DNA from: PALSA-894 sp963757565
GTDB lineage: Bacteria > Pseudomonadota > Alphaproteobacteria > Rhizobiales > Xanthobacteraceae
Direction: 5' to 3'
NCBI GenBank assembly: GCA_963757565.1
Contig: CAVWSB010000010.1
Span: 1-64,000 of the forward strand
Length of the DNA: 64,000 nucleotides
Numbering within the stretch: position 1 is the stretch's first letter; each line of letters starts with the position of its first letter. Shown in pieces: positions 52,744-61,472 of the stretch. The notes beneath the pieces were generated by a model. It was not told where the DNA came from. It saw nothing but the letters and a program-made list of their open reading frames with translations, and did not search any database. The position numbers and the translations under genes are program-made.

Positions 52744-54408
52744 ATGGCGACCACTTCCAGCACGATCGACACCCAGGTCCTCGTCGTCGGCGCCGGCCCG
52801 GTTGGGCTCGCACTTGCGATTGAGCTCGGGCTGCGCGGTATCCCCGTCACGCTGGTCGAACAACGTTCACGAACGGGCGCCCAGCCGCGCGCCAAGACCA
52901 CCAATGCGCGCTCGATGCAGCACATGCGGCGCTGGGGCATCGCGGAGGCGTTGCGCGCCGTAGCGCCGCTCCCCTACGACTATCCAACCGACATCGTATT
53001 CACGACGGCGCTGTTCGGCCGCACGCTTGCGGTGATCGAGAATGCCTTCGAGGGCGCCAAGCGCCGCGATCCTCGCTTCCCCGAACCGGCCCAGTGGGTG
53101 CCGCAATATACGGTCGAGAAGGTCTTGCACGAGCGCATCGGGAAGCTGCCCTCGGTCAATCTCATGTCCGGCACCGTGCTTGAGGATTTCAGGCAGTCCG
53201 CCGAGGGCGTGGTCGCGACCGTCCATGATCTGGCCTCGGATCAGCGCCGCAGCATCCGCGCGAATTATCTGGTCGGTGCGGACGGTGCACGCAGTCGCGT
53301 GCGCACCGTGATGGGCGCCAAGATGCAGGGCGATCACGCGTTTGGGCACAATTACAATCTGATTGTGCGGATTCCAGAACTCGCCAAAACCCGACCCGCG
53401 AAGCGCGCGATCATGTACTGGGTGGTCAATCCGCAGGCGCCGGGTGTGCTGAGCCCCCTCGATGGCGACGACGTGTGGGCGTTCGGCATTATGCTGCCGC
53501 CCGGCGTGAAGGAAATATCCGACGAGAGCGTGAAGCAGCGCGTCAGCGCGGCCGTCGGACGTCCGGTCGAGATCGAGATTCTCGAGCGCGACATCTGGGC
53601 CGCGCATCGTCTGATCGCGGACCACTATCGCGACCGGCGCGTGTTTCTGGCGGGTGATGCATGCCATCTTCACCCGCCGTATGGCGGCTATGGCATGAAT
53701 CTCGGGATTGCGGACGGCGTAGACCTTGGCTGGAAGCTGTCAGCTGTTCTCAGCGGCTGGGGCGGAGAGGCGCTGCTCGATTCGTACGAACAGGAACGGC
53801 GCGCCGTGCACCAGCGCACGATCGCCGAGGCAGTCACGAACTACAGCACCCTCCCCAATCATCTTCTCAAGGACAATCTTGACGCCGATACGCCGGAGGG
53901 TGAACTTGCGCGCGAGGAGATCAGGAAGGCGATCGTCGCGGCGAAGACACGTGAATTCAAGACGCTCGGTGTCGTGCTCGGTTCGCGCTACGAGAATTCT
54001 CCGATCATCGTCGATGATGGCAGTACTCCACCGGAGGAGCATCATGCGAACTGGCAGCCCTCCGCGCATCCGGGCTGCCTTGCACCGCATGCGTGGCTCG
54101 ATGACGGCTCATCGCTCTACGATCATTTCGGACTCGGCTACAGCCTGCTGCTGCTTGCCGAAGCCGGCGTATCTGTCGCTGAGGATATCCAGAGTACAGC
54201 GCGCGCGGTCGCTCTGCCGCTGAGCCTGATCGACCTGCGCGGCAAGGACCTCGATATCCTGTACGAAGCGCCGCTGGCCTTGGTCCGACCCGACCAGTAC
54301 GTCGCGTGGCGCGGATCCGCCGTGGATCCCAAGGCACTTGTCGACGCGCTGCGTGGGGCAGACACACCGGCGAAAGCAAGCCGCGTCGCGACGACCGCGA
54401 GCGCATGA
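52744..54408 (+). CDS. FAD-dependent monooxygenase (aromatic ring hydroxylase, MhpA/PheA/TetX-like)
   Basis: 554 residues. Group A flavoprotein monooxygenase: FAD-binding 'VVGAGPVGLALAIELG' (residues 14-29), DG motif 'LVGADGARSRVRTVMG', and GD motif 'FLAGDACHLHPPYGGYGMNL'. A thioredoxin-like C-terminal domain (about 430-554) is present, as in phenol and 3-(3-hydroxyphenyl)propionate hydroxylases. The reaction is NAD(P)H- and O2-dependent ring hydroxylation. Followed 36 bases on by a VOC protein, which could cleave the hydroxylated ring. Substrate not determined; likely an aromatic acid or phenol. Confidence 0.9.
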   Translation: MATTSSTIDTQVLVVGAGPVGLALAIELGLRGIPVTLVEQRSRTGAQPRAKTTNARSMQHMRRWGIAEALRAVAPLPYDYPTDIVFTTALFGRTLAVIENAFEGAKRRDPRFPEPAQWVPQYTVEKVLHERIGKLPSVNLMSGTVLEDFRQSAEGVVATVHDLASDQRRSIRANYLVGADGARSRVRTVMGAKMQGDHAFGHNYNLIVRIPELAKTRPAKRAIMYWVVNPQAPGVLSPLDGDDVWAFGIMLPPGVKEISDESVKQRVSAAVGRPVEIEILERDIWAAHRLIADHYRDRRVFLAGDACHLHPPYGGYGMNLGIADGVDLGWKLSAVLSGWGGEALLDSYEQERRAVHQRTIAEAVTNYSTLPNHLLKDNLDADTPEGELAREEIRKAIVAAKTREFKTLGVVLGSRYENSPIIVDDGSTPPEEHHANWQPSAHPGCLAPHAWLDDGSSLYDHFGLGYSLLLLAEAGVSVAEDIQSTARAVALPLSLIDLRGKDLDILYEAPLALVRPDQYVAWRGSAVDPKALVDALRGADTPAKASRVATTASA

Positions 54409-54443
54409 ACTTTGTACGAAATCACCTCGGACAGGAGTAAGAC

Positions 54444-55037
54444 ATGCCGAATACTGCCGTCATTGCACCCGCGCTGCATCATGTGAACCTCAAGACCACG
54501 CAGCTCCAGACCATGGTCGATTGGTACGGCGCGGTCGTCGGCAGCAAGCCGACATTCCAGTTTCCGGGCGGGGCCTGGCTCACGAATGACGGCGCAAACC
54601 ACCGCATCGCGCTGCTGGCGCTGCCGGGCTATGAGGATGATCCCAACAAGGACCGCCACACCGGCCTGCATCACACGGCGTATGAGTACGGCTCGTTCGA
54701 GGATCTGATGGATTCCTACGAGCGCCTGCGCGACAAGGGCATCACACCGGAAGTCTGTCTCGATCACGGCATGACGGTTTCGATGTATTATCGCGATCCG
54801 GACCGAAACCTGGTCGAGCTGCAGGCCGACGTATTCGGTGCATGGGAGAAGTCGAAGCGCTGGATGGAGACCTCGCCCCAATTCGCCGAGAATCCGATCG
54901 GTGTCTATTTCAATCCCGACAAGGTGCTGGCCGCGCATCGTGCCGGCGCTGGTCTTGAAGACCTTCATCGTCGCATGATGGCGGCCGAGTTCGAGCCAAA
55001 TCCCGTTCCGGTGCTGAGCGTTCCAGATCGCGTGTGA
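54444..55037 (+). CDS. VOC-family protein, extradiol dioxygenase-like
   Basis: 197 residues, single glyoxalase/bleomycin/dioxygenase domain. Candidate metal ligands: His12/13 ('ALHHVNLKTT'), His76/77 ('HTGLHHTAYEYG') and Glu125 ('NLVELQAD'), the two-His-one-Glu set of type I extradiol dioxygenases. 'GMTVSMYYRDPDRNLVELQA' matches the catalytic strand. AGGAG precedes the ATG. About half the length of two-domain catechol 2,3-dioxygenases, so a one-domain enzyme or isomerase is possible. Lies between the hydroxylase and TRAP genes, consistent with ring cleavage. Confidence 0.85.
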   Translation: MPNTAVIAPALHHVNLKTTQLQTMVDWYGAVVGSKPTFQFPGGAWLTNDGANHRIALLALPGYEDDPNKDRHTGLHHTAYEYGSFEDLMDSYERLRDKGITPEVCLDHGMTVSMYYRDPDRNLVELQADVFGAWEKSKRWMETSPQFAENPIGVYFNPDKVLAAHRAGAGLEDLHRRMMAAEFEPNPVPVLSVPDRV

Positions 55038-55074
55038 GCGGCGGCGTGCAGAACAACAAGCAAGGGAGGAACAG

Positions 55075-56118
55075 ATGAACATCACGCGACGCACCCTGCT
55101 CGCCGGCAGCGCCATGTTGGCGATGCCCTCGGTTGTACGCGCGCAGGAACCGATCCAGCTCAAGGCGACGCACTGGTTGCCGCCGGTGCACCAGATCCAC
55201 AAGGAGCTGACACGCTGGTCTGAGGATCTGGCCAAACGCTCCGGCAACAAGATCGCCATCACGGTGCTTCCCGCCGGGCAGATGGGCCCGCCGCAGCGCC
55301 AGTTCGACCTGGCGCGTACGGGTGTCGCGGATATCGGCTATTTCCTGCCGGGTCTGACACCCGGCCGGTTCCCCATGGCGGATCTGTTCCAGCTTCCTTT
55401 TCTGTTCAATCGCGAGGGCGAACTCGACAAGCCGCTCACGGCGGCACAGGCCTCGGCCATCGCCACCACGGTGGCCGATGACCTCAACAAGCAGACGGAG
55501 TTCGAAGGAACGAAGATCCTCTACAGCATCGTAAGCCCGTCGGGCAGCCTGTTCATGGCGAAGGCGACCGTGCGCAAACCTGACGATCTCAAGGGCCTTC
55601 GTATTCGCCATAACGGTCCGGTCGGCGCCGCACAGCTTGCCGCGTGGGGCGCGACGCCCGTCGCCGTTGCACCGGCCGAGGTGGCCGATGTGATGGATAA
55701 AGGCACGATCGACGGCATGATCTTCAACTACGAGGGCGGCCGCGCCTTCCAGATCGGCAATGCGGTGAAGAAGGTGACCGAGTTGAACTGGGCCGGCACC
55801 GCCTTCACGCTGGTGATCAACAAGGCGAAGTACAACTCGCTGCCGGCCGATGTCCGTGCCCTGATCGATGAAACCACTGGCGTCGAAGGCGCTCGCCGCG
55901 TTGGCGCTCTTTATGATGCGGCGGAAGCCGCAGGTCGCGAGTATTTTGCCAAGGGCGGCACGGAATTCATCCGCCCGACGCCGGAAGAATTCATTGCCTT
56001 TAATAACCCCCTGAAGGCAACGCAGGAGCAGATGCTCGCCGAGCGCGAGGCGAAGAGCCTGAAGGCACGTGAATTGTACGCACGCATCCGAAAGCTCGTC
56101 GGAGACGCCAAGGCGTGA
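55075..56118 (+). CDS. TRAP transporter substrate-binding protein (DctP-like), second TRAP operon
   Basis: 347 residues with a twin-arginine-like leader 'NITRRTLLAGSAMLAM' ending 'VRAQ'. 'QLKATHWLPPVHQIHKELTR' begins the receptor. The substrate region is 'LKGLRIRHNGPVGAAQLAAW' and 'GATPVAVAPAEVADVMDKGT', with the conserved arginine that binds carboxylates. GGGAGG upstream. Different from the first DctP in leader and ligand region, so different substrate. Probably brings in the substrate of the monooxygenase pathway. Confidence 0.9.
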   Translation: MNITRRTLLAGSAMLAMPSVVRAQEPIQLKATHWLPPVHQIHKELTRWSEDLAKRSGNKIAITVLPAGQMGPPQRQFDLARTGVADIGYFLPGLTPGRFPMADLFQLPFLFNREGELDKPLTAAQASAIATTVADDLNKQTEFEGTKILYSIVSPSGSLFMAKATVRKPDDLKGLRIRHNGPVGAAQLAAWGATPVAVAPAEVADVMDKGTIDGMIFNYEGGRAFQIGNAVKKVTELNWAGTAFTLVINKAKYNSLPADVRALIDETTGVEGARRVGALYDAAEAAGREYFAKGGTEFIRPTPEEFIAFNNPLKATQEQMLAEREAKSLKARELYARIRKLVGDAKA

Positions 56119-56633
56119 ATAGCGCGATCGTCCAGCTCGGTCGCGCGAGCCGGTTGCTGCTCTATGCGGGGACCGCCGCGCTTGTCGTCATGATGGTCGC
56201 GACGACGGCCGACGTTATCCTGCGCGCGGCGATCAACCGTCCGATCCGCGGCGTGGTCGACGCGGTCGAGATCACCATGTTGCTGGTGGTCTTTCTCGGC
56301 CTGCCGGACGCGTTTCTGAGGGGCGAACAGGTTACCGTCGACGTGATCGACCATTTGGTGTCGGCGCGCGTTCTCGCGGTGCTGAAGACCGTCGGCGCGA
56401 TCCTCTCGACGGTTTTCCTCGTGCTGCTTGCTTTAAACCTGATTCAGCCGCTGATCGATGCGTACCGGTTCGGTGACCGAAAGGCTGATCTTCCGGTTCC
56501 GCTCTATCCACTGATTGCGATTGTACTGGCCAGCATTGCAACATCATTTCTCGCGATGTTGCTGCTCACAGTCCGGGAGCTGCTCAAGACCGGCGCCGTA
56601 TTGCGAAACCGCGCGCCCGGGGCCGGCGCATGA
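56115..56633 (+). CDS. TRAP transporter small permease (DctQ-like), second operon
   Basis: 172 residues; GTG at 56115 overlaps the DctP stop. Four membrane helices, with 'VVDAVEITMLLVVFLGLPDA' the DctQ helix containing the conserved acid. Overlaps DctM by four bases (ATGA). Confidence 0.9.
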   Translation: MNSAIVQLGRASRLLLYAGTAALVVMMVATTADVILRAAINRPIRGVVDAVEITMLLVVFLGLPDAFLRGEQVTVDVIDHLVSARVLAVLKTVGAILSTVFLVLLALNLIQPLIDAYRFGDRKADLPVPLYPLIAIVLASIATSFLAMLLLTVRELLKTGAVLRNRAPGAGA

Positions 56634-57928
56634 GCAACGAGGCGATCGGTTACCTCGGGATGCTGGCGCTGACGCTGCTCATCCTGCTTCGCGTGCCGGT
56701 CGCGGTCGCGCTCGGGCTCGTTGGTTTCTTCGGATACTGCGCGCTCGAAGGCTGGAGCAAGGCAAGCCTCGCGCTTGGCGGCGTACCAATGGAACTGGCG
56801 TCAGCGTATGGGCTGTCGGTCGTGCCGCTCTTCATGCTGATGGGCGCGCTCGCCACAACGGCTGGCCTGTCTCGCGATCTCTTTTATGGCGCGAACGTGC
56901 TGTTCCGCGGTGCGCGCGGTGCGCTCGCAATGGCGGCGATCGCGGCGTCGGCCGCCTTCGGCGCGGTCTGCGGCTCCTCGGTCGCCACCGCGGCGACGAT
57001 GGGGCGTGTTTCGATCCCCGAAATGCTGAAGGCGCGTTATTCGCATGAATTAGCGGCGGGCGCAGTGGCTGCGGGCGGAACGCTCGGCATCCTGATCCCG
57101 CCGTCGCTCATCCTCATGATTTACGCCATCATCGCGCAGCAGTCCGTGTCGAAGCTGTTCGCCGCCGCGTTGATCCCGGGTCTCGTCCTGACCGCACTCT
57201 ATATCGGGGTCGTTCAGATTATGGTGCGGATCAAGCCCGACTACGCTCCACTATCCGCCGACCCCTCTACCGGCTCGTTCCGTTCGCTGCTCAAGGTCTG
57301 GCATGTCGCACTGCTGTTCGCGGTCACGCTCGGCGGAATCTATCTCGGCTTCTTCAGTCCGACCGAGGCAGCCGCGATCGGCGCGATCGGCGCCCTGCTG
57401 CTGGGGTTTCTGTTGCGCCGCCTCGAACTCAAGCAGACCGCCGATGCGTTCGTCGACACAGTGCGCACGACATCCGCGCTGACATTGATCGTCATGGCTT
57501 CCACGATGTTCTCGTATTTCGTGGTTCAGACACGCATCGCGAAGAACATTGTGGATGCGCTTGCCTCCTCTGGACTCAGTTCGACGCTCATCATCGTTCT
57601 GATCGTTGTCTTCTACATCGCACTCGGCTGCTTTCTCGAAGGGATTGGCATGGTGCTCGTCACGGTGCCGATCCTTTTGCCGGTCGTGCTCGCCAATGGG
57701 TTCGATCCGGTCTGGTTCGGCGTGTTGCTGGTGATCGTGGTGGAGATCGGGCTCATTCATCCGCCCGTCGGCATGAACCTGTTCGTGATCCGCTCGCAGG
57801 CGCCACAGATCGACATTCGCGCGATGTACCTTGGCGTGCTCCCCTTCCTCTTGGCACCGCTGGTGTTGATCCTGCTCCTCATCGTCTACCCGGACGTCGC
57901 GTTGTGGCTGCCACGCCAGGTGCGATGA
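56630..57928 (+). CDS. TRAP transporter large permease (DctM-like), second operon
   Basis: 432 residues, about 12 helices. Conserved strings: 'SVVPLFMLMGALATTAGLSR', 'AAFGAVCGSSVATAATMGRV', 'GGTLGILIPPSLILMIYAII', 'FSPTEAAAIGAIGALLLGFL', 'EIGLIHPPVGMNLFVIRSQA'. Intact. Last gene of the unit; ends 52 bases before the convergent epimerase. Confidence 0.92.
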   Translation: MSNEAIGYLGMLALTLLILLRVPVAVALGLVGFFGYCALEGWSKASLALGGVPMELASAYGLSVVPLFMLMGALATTAGLSRDLFYGANVLFRGARGALAMAAIAASAAFGAVCGSSVATAATMGRVSIPEMLKARYSHELAAGAVAAGGTLGILIPPSLILMIYAIIAQQSVSKLFAAALIPGLVLTALYIGVVQIMVRIKPDYAPLSADPSTGSFRSLLKVWHVALLFAVTLGGIYLGFFSPTEAAAIGAIGALLLGFLLRRLELKQTADAFVDTVRTTSALTLIVMASTMFSYFVVQTRIAKNIVDALASSGLSSTLIIVLIVVFYIALGCFLEGIGMVLVTVPILLPVVLANGFDPVWFGVLLVIVVEIGLIHPPVGMNLFVIRSQAPQIDIRAMYLGVLPFLLAPLVLILLLIVYPDVALWLPRQVR

Positions 57929-57980
57929 CCGCTGCGGCGTCTCTGGTGCCTGCCTCGATCGTAGCGAGGCAAGCGTCCGG

Positions 57981-59009
57981 CTATGACAACGCCAGTTCGG
58001 ACATGCCGTCTTCGAAGCCGACCTGCGGTTTCCAATTCAACCCATCACGAGCCCGCGCCGAATCCGCCGTGATGTGGCGGACATCACCAAGTCGGTATTG
58101 ACCGGTTATGACCGGTCTCGGTCCGCGCAATGCTTCGGCGAGCGCGCGCGCCATGTCACCGACTGTGCGCGGCGTGCCCGATCCGACATTGAATGCCCGA
58201 ACGCCCGAAGTGTGCTTCTCGCAGGCCAACACGGTCGCGGCAGCAACATCGCGCACATGGACGAAGTCGCGTCGCTGGTTTCCATCCTCGAAGACTTTCG
58301 GCGCGTCACCGCGCCGCAATGCCGACGTGAAGATCGCCGCCACGCCTGCATAAGGCGTGTCGCGCGGCATACCGGGCCCGTAGACATTGTGATAGCGCAT
58401 GGCTGCGACGCAGCCGCCCGTCGCCCGGGCCCAGTTCGCCGCATAGAATTCCTGTGCCACCTTGCTGCTCGCATAGGCATTGCGCGGATCGAGCGGCGCG
58501 TCCTCGCCGACCAGCGCGGGCGCGAGCGGCTCGCCGCAGTGTGGGCAGGCGGGCTCGAATTGTCCCGACGCCAATGCGACTTCGGTGCGTGGCGCGGGTG
58601 TGACCGCACCGTGCTGGTGACAGTGGCCCACGCCCTCGCCGTACACAACCATCGAACTCGCAAGGGTCAGGCGCTTGACGCCGGCACGCGCCATCGCGGC
58701 GAGCAGCACGGCGGTCCCGACGTCATTGGACGAGGCGTAGTCGGGCAGATCGTTGACGTCGACGCCGAGCCCGACCTTGGCGGCTAGATGCAGCACCGCG
58801 TCCACGCCGGCGAGCATCGGCTCAAGCGCGTCGGCATCGCGGATGTCGGCCTGCTTGAAAGAGACCCCGGGAGGCGCGATCCATGTTGGACCAACGTGGA
58901 CATCGTCGCGCAGCGAGTCGAGCGCACGCACGTCATGACCGCGCGCCAGCAGTTCGCGCAACACATGTTGACCAATGAAGCCGGCAGCCCCCGTCAGCAG
59001 GACCTTCAT
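57981..59009 (-). CDS. NAD-dependent sugar-nucleotide epimerase with CPHCG insertion (dTDP-L-rhamnose 4-epimerase-like)
   Basis: 342 residues. Extended SDR: 'GAAGFIGQHVLRELLARGHD', 'LASSMVVYGEG', catalytic 'YASSK', and 'RYHNVYGPGMPRDTPYAGVA'. An insertion between the serine and tyrosine motifs carries 'HCHQHG' and 'CPHCGEPLAP', cysteines and histidines that could bind zinc; I recall a similar knuckle in dTDP-L-rhamnose 4-epimerases. The ATG overlaps the stop of the PLP enzyme upstream (TGATG). Likely acts on a sugar nucleotide for surface polysaccharide, though its coupling to a sulfur-amino-acid-type enzyme is odd. Confidence 0.86.
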   Translation of the reverse strand: MKVLLTGAAGFIGQHVLRELLARGHDVRALDSLRDDVHVGPTWIAPPGVSFKQADIRDADALEPMLAGVDAVLHLAAKVGLGVDVNDLPDYASSNDVGTAVLLAAMARAGVKRLTLASSMVVYGEGVGHCHQHGAVTPAPRTEVALASGQFEPACPHCGEPLAPALVGEDAPLDPRNAYASSKVAQEFYAANWARATGGCVAAMRYHNVYGPGMPRDTPYAGVAAIFTSALRRGDAPKVFEDGNQRRDFVHVRDVAAATVLACEKHTSGVRAFNVGSGTPRTVGDMARALAEALRGPRPVITGQYRLGDVRHITADSARARDGLNWKPQVGFEDGMSELALS

Positions 59010-60163
59010 CAGGCCGCCTGTGACAACGCGCGATTGAGATCGAGCCGCAGATCGTCGACATCTTCAAGGCCGACCGAGAGACGCAGAAGGTCCGCCGGGC
59101 AAGGCGTGCCCGCTCCCTCGATCGAGGCGCGGTGTTCGATGAGACTCTCAGCGCCGCCGAGGGACGTCGCCCGGCGCCAGACGTTAACGGCCGCCGCGGT
59201 CGCAATCGCCGCGTCGGGCCCGCCCGTCAGGCGGATGGACAGCATTCCGCCAAAGCCACCCGCCATCTGCCGCGCCGCGATGCGATGGCCTGGATGGCAC
59301 GCGAGGCCGGGGTAGAGCACCGATGCTACCATCGGATGACCCGACAGGGATCGGGCGAGCTCCGCGGCGGTCGCCGCTTGTGCCCGCACCCGCAGATCCA
59401 GCGTCCGCATGCCGCGCATCAGCAGCCAAGCCTCGAACGGCCCAAGCACCGCACCGATCTGGGCGCGGACGTTCTGAATACGAGTCCAGAACCCGTTCGC
59501 GCGCGCGGTCACGAGGACGCCCGCCACGACATCGGAATGACCATTGAGGTACTTCGTCGCCGAATGAACGACGATGTCGGCACCGTGCTCGATCGGGCGC
59601 GTGAAAATCGGTGTCGCGACCGTGGAATCGACACAGAGTATCGCGCCCGCACCATGCGCGATCTCAGAGATTGCGGCGATGTCGGTGATGGTCCAGAGCG
59701 GATTGCTGGGCGTCTCGATCCAGATCAGGCCGGTTTCGCCCGGACGAATAGCGTTGCGCACCGCCTCAAGATCGGACAATTCCACAAACGTGATGCTGTG
59801 GCCGAACGTACCAATGTCGCGCAGCCATGCGCGAAAGCCCCAGTACATAACTTGCGATGCAATGATGTGGGTCGGCCGCTCGAGTGCCAGAAACACGGCC
59901 GTCGAGGCCGACATGCCGGAGGCGAACATCATGGCGGCTTCGGCGCCTTCGAGCGCCACCATCAGCGCCTCGGCCTGCTGGACGGATGCGTTGTCGGTAC
60001 GCCCGTACACGTATCCTGAAGAGTACCCGTTATCGGCGTCGCGCAGGTAGGTTGCCGACATGTGGATTGGCGGGACCAGCGCGCGGGTAACAGCATCTCC
60101 GGCGCCAAGCGCCTGCGCCACCAGCGTACGCGGTCTCAAGGGGGGCTGGGTTCTATCGTCCAT
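59009..60163 (-). CDS. Cys/Met metabolism PLP-dependent enzyme (cystathionine gamma-synthase/lyase family)
   Basis: 384 residues. Fold-type I: 'YGRTDNASVQQAEALMVALE' (phosphate-binding region), 'MMFASGMSASTAVFLAL', Asp179 in 'CVDSTVATPIF', and Schiff-base Lys204 in 'VVHSATKYLNGHSDVV'. The stacking residue Tyr107 lies in 'SQVMYWGFRAWL'. Family members perform gamma-synthesis, beta/gamma-lyase or O-acyl-homoserine sulfhydrylase reactions; the subtype cannot be fixed from sequence by eye. Upstream partner of the epimerase with coupled translation. Confidence 0.88.
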   Translation of the reverse strand: MDDRTQPPLRPRTLVAQALGAGDAVTRALVPPIHMSATYLRDADNGYSSGYVYGRTDNASVQQAEALMVALEGAEAAMMFASGMSASTAVFLALERPTHIIASQVMYWGFRAWLRDIGTFGHSITFVELSDLEAVRNAIRPGETGLIWIETPSNPLWTITDIAAISEIAHGAGAILCVDSTVATPIFTRPIEHGADIVVHSATKYLNGHSDVVAGVLVTARANGFWTRIQNVRAQIGAVLGPFEAWLLMRGMRTLDLRVRAQAATAAELARSLSGHPMVASVLYPGLACHPGHRIAARQMAGGFGGMLSIRLTGGPDAAIATAAAVNVWRRATSLGGAESLIEHRASIEGAGTPCPADLLRLSVGLEDVDDLRLDLNRALSQAA

Positions 60164-60229
60164 CGGGCCCCCTTCAACGATCCAAGTGACCTGGCAGTTC
60201 CATCACGGACGTGCCATCTGCGGCAAAAC

Positions 60230-60715
60230 TCACCGGCGATACACCGCGATCCGGATGGTTTCGTCGGCGGGGATCGCAGCGCCGCTGCCCGAATAGGCCG
60301 GCGCGGCCGCAAAGTCCTCACGCGAGAAATCAAGCGCCGCGACCTGACGCGCCAGGATGGCGACTGTCTCAAGCGGCACCGCCACCGTCTTGCGCCCCCA
60401 GTCGGTCGGCGCCCAACCGAGCCACGCGCGATAGGGTACCACCAGCACGATTTTGTTTTCGGAGGTGCGCACTACCTCGCGGATGTAGCCGTAAGTCGAG
60501 TCGTGCTCGTCCAGAACCGGCAGGCCGATCAGAAAACCGGCCATCACCGGCTGCGGATAGCGACGCTCGAAACGTTCTTCGGGCGTGCGATCCTTGTCCG
60601 TCTTGGTCGCGGCGTCCTGCGGCGCGGTCGCGAACACGATCTTGATCGGCGCGGCGACCAGGGCGGCGGCGAGAAACACCGCGGCACATCCGCGAACAAG
60701 TTGAGGGCGCAACAT
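60230..60715 (-). CDS. Secreted PRC-barrel domain protein
   Basis: 161 residues from ATG 60713-60715, which puts a signal peptide first ('GCAAVFLAAALVAAPIKIVF'). The mature part, 'MAGFLIGLPVLDEHDSTYGY', 'IREVVRTSENKIVLVVPYRA', 'KTVAVPLETVAILARQVAAL', is a PRC-type beta-barrel. Divergent from the cytochrome b/molybdoprotein pair 92 bases away. Possibly a periplasmic accessory factor; no direct evidence. Confidence 0.75.
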   Translation of the reverse strand: MLRPQLVRGCAAVFLAAALVAAPIKIVFATAPQDAATKTDKDRTPEERFERRYPQPVMAGFLIGLPVLDEHDSTYGYIREVVRTSENKIVLVVPYRAWLGWAPTDWGRKTVAVPLETVAILARQVAALDFSREDFAAAPAYSGSGAAIPADETIRIAVYRR

Positions 60716-60807
60716 CGTGTCCGGCTCCTGACTTTTCCACACGATCACGTGTGTTGCCTGTGATACGAGGGTTGAGGCGTATTAGCGACTTCAGGGCGAC
60801 ATTCCTC

Positions 60808-61461
60808 ATGACCGATATAACAATCAATTCAACAGATCGTCATCCGCGCCGGCTGCATCCTCTCCCGCTGCGGATCATGCACTGGGTAAACGCGCTCGCG
60901 ATGATCATCATGATCGCCAGTGGATGGGAGATCTACAACGACGAGGTGATCCTCGGTTGGCTGCATTTCCCACACTGGATGACCGTCGGCGGCGGCCCCG
61001 AAGGTGCGCTGCAATGGCACTTCTTCGCCATGTGGATCCTGATGATCAACGGCCTTTGTTACCTCACCTACGGGATTGCCACTGGGCGCTTCCGCCGCAA
61101 GCTGCTGCCGATCTGGCCGAGCGAACTCATCGCCACCATCCGCGACGCGCTGCGTTTTAAGCTCGGCCATGACGACATCACGCACTACAATGCGGTTCAG
61201 AAAATTCTGTATATCGGTGTCATCGCGATCATCATCGTGCAGGTGCTGTCGGGCTTCGCGGTGTGGAAGCCGATCCAGCTCTCCGAATTGTCCGCGCTGT
61301 TCCTCGGCTTCCAGGGCTCACGCAATGCTCACTTCATCGGCATGGCGCTGATCGTCGGCTTTCTGCTCGTCCACGTCGCACTTGCGCTGCTGGTGCCGAA
61401 AACGATTGGCGCAATGGTCACCGGCGGCCCCGTCGTCGATGACGACAACGACACGCATTGA
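60808..61461 (+). CDS. Cytochrome b561/Ni-hydrogenase-type cytochrome b subunit
   Basis: 217 residues. Four to five helices with haem-ligand histidines: 'PLRIMHWVNALAMIIMIASG', 'LQWHFFAMWILMINGLCY', 'NAVQKILYIGVIAIIIVQVL', 'NAHFIGMALIVGFLLVHVAL'. It passes electrons between the quinone pool and a periplasmic partner. The stop overlaps the upstream edge of the molybdoprotein gene by position, with ATG 61473 twelve bases later, so the two form one complex, functionally like MsrPQ but with a b561-type rather than YedZ-type haem protein. Confidence 0.88.
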   Translation: MTDITINSTDRHPRRLHPLPLRIMHWVNALAMIIMIASGWEIYNDEVILGWLHFPHWMTVGGGPEGALQWHFFAMWILMINGLCYLTYGIATGRFRRKLLPIWPSELIATIRDALRFKLGHDDITHYNAVQKILYIGVIAIIIVQVLSGFAVWKPIQLSELSALFLGFQGSRNAHFIGMALIVGFLLVHVALALLVPKTIGAMVTGGPVVDDDNDTH

Positions 61462-61472
61462 GCGAGGACACG

